Positions 4,638 to 11,473 of a stretch of DNA of 11,473 bases are shown here, piece by piece. Source of the DNA: an uncultured Clostridia bacterium (GTDB lineage: Bacteria; Bacillota; Clostridia; UBA1381). The stretch spans positions 1-11,473 of the forward strand of contig CAJUEZ010000055.1 of NCBI GenBank assembly GCA_910585485.1, written 5' to 3'. The position numbers were made by a program, and so were the translations under genes. The notes under the pieces are model-generated. The model was not told the origin of the DNA and ran no database searches. It was given only the letters and a program-made list of their open reading frames with translations. Within the stretch, counting starts at the first letter, position 1, and each line of letters begins with the position of its first letter.

Positions 4638-7600
4638 GAGAACTCAAAAGCAGGCGAGGTTATATTTACACATCAGAATGTAGTCGGCTCACAAACCTGC
4701 TACGGCGATGATACAGAAGAAAAAACAATAACGTCTATCCCTGATGTTATTCAGGGAATGAGAATAAATCAGCCTGTTTTCAGAGCCAAAGGCTTGAACA
4801 CAAATGAAATCTACACGGTTGAACAGAAGTTAAAGGACGGAAAAGTAGTAAAGTCTGAAAAAATCACAGCCACAAGCGGTGGTGTTCTTGAATTTAAGCA
4901 CGTCCGCAACTGTGAAGCGGTTGAAATCTTATCGGGTGAAACGGTTGTCGCTTCTCTCGGAACAGAGCTTCAATATACTAACGGCGTTGCGATTACTTCT
5001 GCGCCTATGTCATATCAGATTTATCAAAGAAATGAAAACGACGAGGCAGAAATTACCATTAAGGGCGAAATCGAAAATAACGCGGCTGTAAGTGTAAAAA
5101 TCGGTGACAATACGGAAGATGTAACGGTTATGGATAATGAGTTTACATATACAAAAACTCTTACAACAGGTCTTTATGATATTACCGTACTTTCAGGTAG
5201 TAACGAAGTTGCAAAGTATGAGCAGGTCGGTGTCGGTGATATATGGGTTGCGGCAGGTCAGTCGAATATGACGGATATGGGCGCGATTACAGATAGCTTT
5301 GCTCACGAAACTGCCGACCCGATAAATGAAAATATGCACATTATATATGCAGAGGATTGTAAATGGCAGCAAATGTCTCACCCCTGCGGCGAGGGCAGAT
5401 TTTTCAAAACAGGCATAAGAACCTCGCCTGTAACGAGCTTTGCAAGAGAAATCGCGGCAAGCGAGAATGTGCCTGTCGGCATTGTTCAGTCGTCTGTCGG
5501 CGGCACTAATATCTATCAATGGATAGACGGTGTAAGAAATGATGCAAACAGCGGATATTTGTTTAACGCATTGAAATCTTGCTTTGATAAAATGCCATCA
5601 ACAAAGGTAAAAGGTATTTTGTGGTATCAGGGCTGTAACGACGCGATAAATGAAACTTATGCGTATAGCTACAAGGATTTACAGCAGAAAATATTTGACG
5701 CGTTTCGTGGCTTTTTCGGTGCAGATGTACCGATAATCACAACACAGCTCAATGACGCAAATCAAGACAGCACGGATAGGCTCGGTTACTATGACGCGTG
5801 GTCGTATGTGAAAAATATTCAGCGACAGAACGAGAGCTTTTATGATGATGTATATGTTGTCGGTACAGGTGAATTAGAGCTTGGCGATACTATACATAAT
5901 AACGCCGCGTCAAACGTAAAGCTCGGCGCAAAATGGGCAAATGCGGCAAAGAATGTTGTTTACGGCGATACGTCTGTTAAATTCAGAACACCATCAATAG
6001 ACACAGCAAAGGTAACAAAAAAGAATGAAATTACGCTTACCTTTAAAGACACTAACAGCTTAAAAGCGGCAACAGGTACAAAGCGTATCGGCATTACTAA
6101 CGTAAGCGGCGGCGGTTACAAAATTGAACTTGGGGATTTAAAGAAAGAGTTTGTTGTAAGAAGTAAGGCAACTGAGATACTTACAGCATCAAACAGCGCA
6201 AAGGGCGATGAAATGACTATAACAAACGCAGAAATTGGCGTAGACGGAAAAACAGTTGTTCTTACAACATCAGAGGAGCTTACCGCACCCGTAGCAGTAG
6301 ATTGTATGTACGGAAAACGCTTTACACCAACGCTCGTTGACGCTCAAACTGATGAAAGCGTGCTTGCGTTCTATAATGTAATGGCGGACTTAAACGGAGT
6401 GATTGACGCACCTGCGGAAAAAGCAAATCAATTCGGCTCAGCGTACAATGAAATACACGATTTTGACTCAAAATCTTCATTGGAAGAAACCACTATAGGC
6501 AACAGCGGCTTTAAGGTGTCAACAAACAGCAGTAACTATAATAATGTTGTTGTTATGAACAATGCAACAAAGGCTAAGAACGGAGGATATTATCCATACG
6601 GCAACGGACTTGCAGATAACGGATATTATCTGTTCTTCGGTTCGGGCGGCAACGGTGGAGTCAGCGCAGCTCTTACACTCCCCGAAGCAGTAAGCGCGGG
6701 AAAATATATCAAAATCACTTATGCAAAGCCGTATGCGACCAATAACGGTAGCGCAAACAGAAATCAGGACAACAGCGCGGACGACAAAATAACCGTTGGC
6801 GGTGAAGTGATTGACCTTAAAGCAAACTGTGATTTTGATAAATGGTACACAACGACTGTAAAAGTAAATTCCGCTGTTTCAAAGCTCGATATAAATTTAG
6901 GCAGATGGGGCGCAATGGCAATTTCATATATTGAAGTTCTTGACGGTGCGGACACAATGGAGTTTACCTCCCCTGTCAGTGAAAAATATATAACCTCTGA
7001 AAATCAGACAGTTGAATATTCGGCAAAGGTATATAACAGCATAACAACGCTTATGGACAGCAAAGAGATTGTTGCAAGAGGAACAGCGGACACGAATGCG
7101 TCTGTTACATATTCGGTAAATGGATATGGCGGCGTGAGCATTGCGGGCAGCGGTCTTTTAACAATTACGCCTTCGGCACAAGCGGGAACTGTTACAGTAA
7201 GCGCGGAATACGGAAGTATAAGAAAGGAACTTTCTCTGGAACTTATGACTGTAAGCGATGCGGACGGAGTAAAGATTGTAGGTGATGAATTAGTGAAAAA
7301 AGGCGAAACACTAACATTAAAAGCAATACCTACGTCAAACGGTACTGTTATCCCCGAAAGAGCGACAGCGTGGAACATAGAGGGCGATAATCACGGTGCT
7401 TCGATTGAAAACGGTGTGCTAACTGTTCCTGATAACGCGACATCAGGCAATATCACCGTAAAAGCGACACTAAAAACAGAAGGCTCACAGGCAAGCGCAA
7501 ATATTTCCGATACATTTATTGTTACAATCAAGGGCGAAACTGCTTCACCGTATGTGATAAAAGGCATATTCTTAAAGAATTGCGCCGCTGACCTTGCTGC

Positions 7601-10600
7601 GGCAAAAGGTATTGACTCAATTGCAGTTGACGCTGACAGCGCAGAAACGGGATATAAAGTGGTGATAAAAGCAGTTGACGCAAACGGAATAGTAATTGCT
7701 CAGACACAGGCTACTCTTGATAATATTGCAGAGGGCGTAACGGAGGTCAAAGCACCGCTTGAATTTAACAATGCTTCACAGATTAAAGCGTACATAATAA
7801 ACAGCAATAATGAGATAATTTCAAATGAAATTTATAAAACCGACAAAACGCTTTATAAAAATGTGCCGCTTGTTGCAGATTGGATAACAGGTGAAAAGTC
7901 AGGACTTGGTATGGGTAAAGGCATAATCGCGCCGACCGGCGCACCCTACGGTGTTGACCCAGATACCGTTGACGTTGCAGACTTAAATGTAAAATATACT
8001 TATGATGATAACTACGTCGGAGCGACTGCTGACAATGCTTTATGGTATAAAACCGGCGCATATCTTAAGGGCAGCAGCAACGGAAACAACAGCATTTACG
8101 CACGCGACGGAGTGGATTGGGAACAAAAGGCTCTTCCGATAGGCAACGGTTATATGGGAGGTATGCTTTTCGGACTTCCCGACAAAGACCAAATACAGAT
8201 TAATGAGGAAACCTTTTGGGCGGCAGGCTACAGAGGCGTTCAGTCAGAAGTAAAACCCGATAATGTAAACAAGAATATGAGCGAGGGCATTAACGGATTT
8301 ATGAGCGTCGGCAATATATTTGTTGATTTCAATATGCCTGAAAATGCGGAAATAAAGAATTATTACCGCGACTTAAATCTTGATGAAAGTGTTGCTCACG
8401 TTAGGTATGAATATGACGGAAAGACGTTTAACCGCGAGTATTTTGCGAGCTATCCGAAAGAGGTTCTTGCGTTCCGCTACACAGGCGATGAATTAAACTT
8501 TGAGGTTAAGCCCGTTTCAATGCACCCCGGCGAGGTTACTGTAAATAACGGTGAAATTACTATTATCGGCAAATTAAAGGACAGCGAACCGTATTCATCA
8601 GGAGGCAATGCCGCGTGGAATCAGGAAAGCGACCTTGAATACTGCACAATAATTAAGGTTATAGCAGATAACGGAACTGTTACGGACGGTTATAATACCG
8701 TAAATGTAAGCGGCTCAACAGGCGTTACAATCCTTGTCGCGGCGGCGACTGACTATGACAAAGACCAATTTGAATTAAACTCAGACGGTACGGTTAATAT
8801 GACAAAAACGCCATATAAGAGTGTGCGAGGAGTACAGGCGGCTATTGAAAAAGCAACCACAAGAATAAACGGTGCAGCGTCTATGAGCTATAATGAATTA
8901 AAGGCAGAGCATATCGCAGACTATAAATCGCAGTTTGACAAGGTAAAATTCAGCCTGACAGACAATGATGAAGTTTGTACCACTCCGACAGATGAATTGC
9001 AAAAATCTTATGACAGCGTGGTAAGCACAAAAAAGGACGCTGACGGAACAACAAATGTTTCGTATGATGAAACAAAATATAATAATCTTGACAAGCACTT
9101 AGAGGAGCTTCACTATAACTATGCAAGATATATGATGATTTCGTCCTCGCGTTCAAATACAATGCCATCAACATTACAAGGGAAATGGTGTCAGTCAACA
9201 GCAGAAATATGGGGCTCGTGCTACTGCATAAATATCAATATGGAAATGAATTATTGGTTTGCAGGCGGCGCAAATCTCTTAGACAGCGGAAAATCACTTA
9301 TAGGCTGGTTTAATTCGCAAATTCCTGCCGGACGCATAACAGCAAAGAATATGTATAAGGTAACTCCTAAATCATATAAATTTGAAAATGGTAAAATGAC
9401 TTTTACCGACAGCGCGGACAATAAAGACGATGTATTTATTATGCACACAAAACAGGCTATTATGGGTACAACCGACCTTACAGGCGGAACAAGTATTCAA
9501 TCAGCAGGAAATACGGCGTGGCTGATGTATAACCTTTGGGACTTGTATCAGACGACAGGCAATAAAGAATTGCTTGAAAATGACCTTTACCCTATAATGA
9601 GAAAAGCGGCGAATTTCTATACTCAGTATCTCTATACAAAAGAAAGAAAGATATCAACAGATACCGAAAAATATCCCGACGGATATTATTATACCACTTG
9701 GGCGGGACGTTCGCCCGAACAAGGTCCGACACACGAAGGCATTAAGTATGATTTACAGCTTGTAGCGGGAATGTATGATTACACAATAGCGGCGGCTGAA
9801 ATACTCGGTGTTGACGCGGATAAAGTCGCTGCTTGGAAAGAAATCAGAAACCATCTTGAAATTCCCGTTGAACTCGGCGCGGACGGTCAGATTAAAGAAT
9901 GGGCAGAGGAAACAACATATAATACAGATGCTAATGGTAAAGCATTGGGCGACCCTGTTCACAGACATATTTCACATCTTGTAGGTCTGTATCCGGGAAC
10001 ACTTATAAACCGCGATACTCCCGAACTTTTGAATGGTGCAAAAATAGTGCTCCAAAAGCGCGGCGATGACTCAACGGGCTGGTCTTGTTCAAATAAATTT
10101 CTTCTTTGGGCAAGAACCTTAGAGGGTGATAAGGCTCTTGAATTGTTCCGCTATCAGCTTGCGAAAAAGACATATTCAAATTTGTTTGATACACACGCAC
10201 CGTTTCAGATTGACGGTAACTTCGGCTCCGCCGCAGGTGTTATGGAGCTTTTAATGCAGTCGCAGACTGGTGATATTTATATCCTCCCCGCGCTTCCACA
10301 GGCTTGGGATAAGGGTGAAATAAGCGGCATAAAAGCGAAAAACGGCGCAGAGGTCAGCATTAAATGGAATAATAATAAAGCAACCGAAATAAAAATTGTC
10401 CCTGCTAATGACGGTGATATTACGATTGGATATGACAAAGATAATATCATTTCAATGAACGGAAATGCAATAGAATTTACAAACGGTAAATACATAATTG
10501 CAAATGCGAAAAAGGGTAAAATTTATACTTTCAGTACAGCGCAAGGCTCAGAAGTTAAACGTGAAATAACAGAACTTACTGCAAACAGCGTCAAAGCGAC

Positions 10601-10793
10601 AGGCTATGGCAACGAAAATTTAATTGTCGCAGGATATGACGAAAACGGTGTAATGCAGAAATGTGACGTTATAGACAGACTTGAAAGTAATCTTATAGGA
10701 TATGACGAATGTAAAACAATTAAAGCATTCCTTTGGGATAGCTTAAACAGTATGAAACCGTATGACTGCAAAGAAATCGAATTAACAAAATAA
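4563..10793 (+). CDS. secreted multidomain O-acetylesterase / GH95 alpha-L-fucosidase (or alpha-L-galactosidase)
   Basis: This 2,076-residue exported protein combines two enzyme activities. In order: signal peptide (1-25, cut after AKA), N-terminal beta domains (to about 225), SASA/sialate O-acetylesterase-type domain (about 225-455), its C-terminal beta domain (to about 612), a carbohydrate-binding-like beta-sandwich (633-795), two Ig-like spacers (about 800-993), a linker module (994-1101), a full GH95 domain (about 1158-1992) and a C-terminal module (1993-2076). Catalytic residues are present in both enzymes: S234, D442, H445 in the esterase; N1557, N1559, E1719, D1884 in GH95. There is no LPXTG or membrane anchor, so it may be released or held by glycan binding. 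The start has an AAAGGAAGG site at 7 bases. It is monocistronic, ends at a strong terminator and is divergent from an AraC regulator. The two activities suggest an acetylated, fucosylated substrate; xyloglucan and mucin are candidates. Confidence 0.9.
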   Translation: MKKFISFTLSLSMLCSSMLGLTAKAENSKAGEVIFTHQNVVGSQTCYGDDTEEKTITSIPDVIQGMRINQPVFRAKGLNTNEIYTVEQKLKDGKVVKSEKITATSGGVLEFKHVRNCEAVEILSGETVVASLGTELQYTNGVAITSAPMSYQIYQRNENDEAEITIKGEIENNAAVSVKIGDNTEDVTVMDNEFTYTKTLTTGLYDITVLSGSNEVAKYEQVGVGDIWVAAGQSNMTDMGAITDSFAHETADPINENMHIIYAEDCKWQQMSHPCGEGRFFKTGIRTSPVTSFAREIAASENVPVGIVQSSVGGTNIYQWIDGVRNDANSGYLFNALKSCFDKMPSTKVKGILWYQGCNDAINETYAYSYKDLQQKIFDAFRGFFGADVPIITTQLNDANQDSTDRLGYYDAWSYVKNIQRQNESFYDDVYVVGTGELELGDTIHNNAASNVKLGAKWANAAKNVVYGDTSVKFRTPSIDTAKVTKKNEITLTFKDTNSLKAATGTKRIGITNVSGGGYKIELGDLKKEFVVRSKATEILTASNSAKGDEMTITNAEIGVDGKTVVLTTSEELTAPVAVDCMYGKRFTPTLVDAQTDESVLAFYNVMADLNGVIDAPAEKANQFGSAYNEIHDFDSKSSLEETTIGNSGFKVSTNSSNYNNVVVMNNATKAKNGGYYPYGNGLADNGYYLFFGSGGNGGVSAALTLPEAVSAGKYIKITYAKPYATNNGSANRNQDNSADDKITVGGEVIDLKANCDFDKWYTTTVKVNSAVSKLDINLGRWGAMAISYIEVLDGADTMEFTSPVSEKYITSENQTVEYSAKVYNSITTLMDSKEIVARGTADTNASVTYSVNGYGGVSIAGSGLLTITPSAQAGTVTVSAEYGSIRKELSLELMTVSDADGVKIVGDELVKKGETLTLKAIPTSNGTVIPERATAWNIEGDNHGASIENGVLTVPDNATSGNITVKATLKTEGSQASANISDTFIVTIKGETASPYVIKGIFLKNCAADLAAAKGIDSIAVDADSAETGYKVVIKAVDANGIVIAQTQATLDNIAEGVTEVKAPLEFNNASQIKAYIINSNNEIISNEIYKTDKTLYKNVPLVADWITGEKSGLGMGKGIIAPTGAPYGVDPDTVDVADLNVKYTYDDNYVGATADNALWYKTGAYLKGSSNGNNSIYARDGVDWEQKALPIGNGYMGGMLFGLPDKDQIQINEETFWAAGYRGVQSEVKPDNVNKNMSEGINGFMSVGNIFVDFNMPENAEIKNYYRDLNLDESVAHVRYEYDGKTFNREYFASYPKEVLAFRYTGDELNFEVKPVSMHPGEVTVNNGEITIIGKLKDSEPYSSGGNAAWNQESDLEYCTIIKVIADNGTVTDGYNTVNVSGSTGVTILVAAATDYDKDQFELNSDGTVNMTKTPYKSVRGVQAAIEKATTRINGAASMSYNELKAEHIADYKSQFDKVKFSLTDNDEVCTTPTDELQKSYDSVVSTKKDADGTTNVSYDETKYNNLDKHLEELHYNYARYMMISSSRSNTMPSTLQGKWCQSTAEIWGSCYCININMEMNYWFAGGANLLDSGKSLIGWFNSQIPAGRITAKNMYKVTPKSYKFENGKMTFTDSADNKDDVFIMHTKQAIMGTTDLTGGTSIQSAGNTAWLMYNLWDLYQTTGNKELLENDLYPIMRKAANFYTQYLYTKERKISTDTEKYPDGYYYTTWAGRSPEQGPTHEGIKYDLQLVAGMYDYTIAAAEILGVDADKVAAWKEIRNHLEIPVELGADGQIKEWAEETTYNTDANGKALGDPVHRHISHLVGLYPGTLINRDTPELLNGAKIVLQKRGDDSTGWSCSNKFLLWARTLEGDKALELFRYQLAKKTYSNLFDTHAPFQIDGNFGSAAGVMELLMQSQTGDIYILPALPQAWDKGEISGIKAKNGAEVSIKWNNNKATEIKIVPANDGDITIGYDKDNIISMNGNAIEFTNGKYIIANAKKGKIYTFSTAQGSEVKREITELTANSVKATGYGNENLIVAGYDENGVMQKCDVIDRLESNLIGYDECKTIKAFLWDSLNSMKPYDCKEIELTK
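5235..5927 (+). other. SASA-type carbohydrate O-acetylesterase domain
   Basis: GDIWVAAGQSNM (block I, nucleophile S234), the oxyanion-side block VGIVQSSVGGTNIYQWI, the block GILWYQGCND (residues 351-360) and the final DTIH (D442, H445) give the full SGNH-like set of the sialate O-acetylesterase/CE family. These enzymes release acetate from O-acetylated sugars. The usual glutamate after WYQG is replaced here by cysteine (C358). The substrate cannot be read from sequence alone. Confidence 0.8.
6459..6947 (+). other. carbohydrate-binding-like beta-sandwich module
   Basis: Residues 633-795 alternate short strands with aromatic and glycine-rich loops (GNGLADNGYYLFFGSGGNGG, GKYIKITYAKPYA) and end with the strand ISYIEVLDG. 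This is like CBM6/35-type or similar galactose-binding-fold modules that carry the last strand with YIEV. It probably holds the enzyme on its polysaccharide. I cannot assign the exact CBM family. Confidence 0.45.
8034..10538 (+). other. GH95 catalytic domain
   Basis: The region opens with LWYKTGAY and ALPIGNGYMGGMLFG with the QINEETFW block of the N-terminal beta-sandwich. The (alpha/alpha)6 barrel carries SNTMPSTLQGKW and CININMEMNYWFAGG (N1557, N1559), RSPEQGP (E1719, general acid), HRHISHLVGLYPG and APFQIDGNFGSAAG (D1884). In the Bifidobacterium bifidum enzyme AfcA the paired asparagines, activated by the aspartate, and a glutamate acid carry out the inverting reaction; all equivalents are present. 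The family contains 1,2-alpha-L-fucosidases and alpha-L-galactosidases, and I cannot separate them here. About 25 extra residues between LWY and ALPIGNG are an insertion relative to typical members. Confidence 0.88.
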
Positions 10794-10804
10794 ATTTCTC
10801 TCTC

Positions 10805-10844
10805 AAAACAGGCGAAGAACGCAAATCGTTCTCCGCCTGTTTTT
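10805..10844 (+). terminator. strong intrinsic terminator of the esterase-GH95 gene
   Basis: AAAACAGGCG (10805-10814) pairs with CGCCTGTTTT (10834-10843), with an inner AGAACG/CGTTCT stem and a CAAAT loop, ending in a T run. It starts 12 bases after the stop, showing that the enzyme gene is the last of its transcript. Confidence 0.85.
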
Positions 10845-10922
10845 ATGTGGACATTTTAAAACGCATTTTCGAGGGTTTTAATATACCTTATACGCACCCT
10901 CTAAGTTTGACGGCATTTGGCA

Positions 10923-10981
10923 CTAAAAAAGTGAATGTTAATGCAATTTGCGAGGACTAAAATTAGTCTAAATGCTCACTT
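10923..10981 (-). terminator. terminator-like hairpin of the zinc-ribbon gene
   Basis: On the minus strand AAGTGA (10981-10976) pairs with TCACTT (10934-10929), enclosing an inner GACTAA/TTAGTC hairpin, and the stem runs into a run of T (10930-10925). It lies 16 bases after the stop of the minus-strand gene. The middle of the stem is unpaired, so strength is uncertain. Confidence 0.5.
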
Positions 10982-10996
10982 GTATTCTCACTACAC

Positions 10997-11473
10997 CTAA
11001 ATATTTAGCTCTTCCAAAATATCCTGTTCCATATCAATTCGGTTGAGCCTGTCATTCCTTATCCAATCGAGAAAATCTTTCTTGTTTAGGTTATCGTTTT
11101 TGTATGCCTTGCGTTTTTTCTTGCCTTTATCAAGAAAATCATATTTTGCGTCTTTATACGGCGCAATCACATCTTCTGAAATATTCAGTTTGTTGAGCTT
11201 CTTTATGAAATTATCGTAACCGTCCCTGTTCTGCTGATATGTCTTGTCTACAATATCGTCTTTGACCTTTTCCTTATGCTCCTTGAAATACTCTGCCTGT
11301 CGCTGTGATTTACACTTTGCACCGCAAACCTTTGTATCCTTTCTTGACGCGACAAATTTTCTGCCGCAGATTTCACAGGTGTGTATATGCTTGCTATGCT
11401 TTGCAAACTTTATCATATACAGCACATACATTGATACAATGTCATCATCAAAAGTGTAGATATTTTCAACTGC
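10997..11473 (-). CDS. zinc-ribbon protein of unknown function, C-terminal part (DUF6076-like)
   Basis: The frame is open from the right edge to a stop at 10997-10999 (159 codons), so the gene begins outside the window; the ATG at 11431 is internal, since the 14 codons before it are open and protein-like (TFDDDIVSMYVLYMIKF). Near the start of the visible part lies a zinc-ribbon: C-x2-C in HTCEICGRKF and C-x3-C in KVCGAKCKSQR, a type often seen at the end of helical proteins such as DUF6076 in Clostridia. The remainder is very lysine-rich and helical (KKLNKLNISEDVIAPYKDAK, DKGKKKRKAYKND) with a possible DNA-binding character. I do not know its function. It is separated from the GH95 gene by two terminators and is probably unrelated to it. 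Confidence 0.7.
   Translation of the reverse strand, partial: AVENIYTFDDDIVSMYVLYMIKFAKHSKHIHTCEICGRKFVASRKDTKVCGAKCKSQRQAEYFKEHKEKVKDDIVDKTYQQNRDGYDNFIKKLNKLNISEDVIAPYKDAKYDFLDKGKKKRKAYKNDNLNKKDFLDWIRNDRLNRIDMEQDILEELNI

Noticed and set aside
7004..7378. 124-codon minus-strand frame inside the large enzyme gene
   Set aside because: It is a shadow of a well-supported coding frame with Ig-like domains; no ribosome binding site or independent support.
1..11473. CRISPR array, retron, toxin-antitoxin pair or defence system
   Set aside because: No regularly spaced repeats, reverse transcriptase, nuclease or paired small genes of that type were found on either strand.

Overview
The window looks like an AT-rich Gram-positive chromosome, most likely an anaerobic gut or rumen Clostridium-type bacterium (Oscillospiraceae/Lachnospiraceae-like). 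I infer this from strong GGAGG-type ribosome binding sites, sigma-A-like promoters, intrinsic terminators, a TnpV-family protein, Clostridia-type tyrosine integrase remains and a very large secreted glycoside hydrolase. No taxonomic marker gene is present, so the assignment is an inference.

Bases 1 to about 2,600 are a decayed mobile-element insertion zone. In order they hold a frameshifted tail of a phage-type lysin-associated protein (minus), the C-terminal end of a LysR regulator (plus), a cysteine-rich protein gene split by a frameshift (plus), and two pieces of a tyrosine recombinase (plus). A roughly 0.8 kb segment lies between the two recombinase pieces and carries an apparently intact DUF6194-like gene (minus) with its own good promoter. 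After the recombinase C-terminus come a strong GC-containing hairpin, a 23-bp sequence matching the 3' end of a serine tRNA (a probable old attachment site), and short direct repeats.

Bases 2,614-3,573 hold a TnpV-like gene whose 3' end has suffered an out-of-frame internal deletion. A small secreted protein of unknown function follows, whose start overlaps the original tnpV stop (TAATG). An intrinsic terminator closes this unit.

Bases 3,587-10,843 are the functional centre: an AraC-family regulator (minus) divergent from a 2,076-residue secreted enzyme (plus). The enzyme has an N-terminal signal peptide, a SASA/sialate O-acetylesterase-type esterase domain, a carbohydrate-binding-like beta-sandwich, Ig-like spacers, a complete GH95 (alpha-L-fucosidase/alpha-L-galactosidase) domain with all expected catalytic residues, and a C-terminal module that resembles an internal one. 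The simplest reading is a sugar-responsive regulator switching on one extracellular protein that removes O-acetyl groups and then terminal L-fucose (or L-galactose) from an acetylated glycan, such as plant xyloglucan or host mucin. A strong terminator follows.

The right edge holds the C-terminal part of a zinc-ribbon protein (minus, running off the window) with its own terminator-like hairpin. I found no CRISPR array, complete tRNA, rRNA or known riboswitch. The most interesting item is the esterase-GH95 fusion with its divergent regulator. The left side is interesting mainly as a record of repeated insertion and decay.
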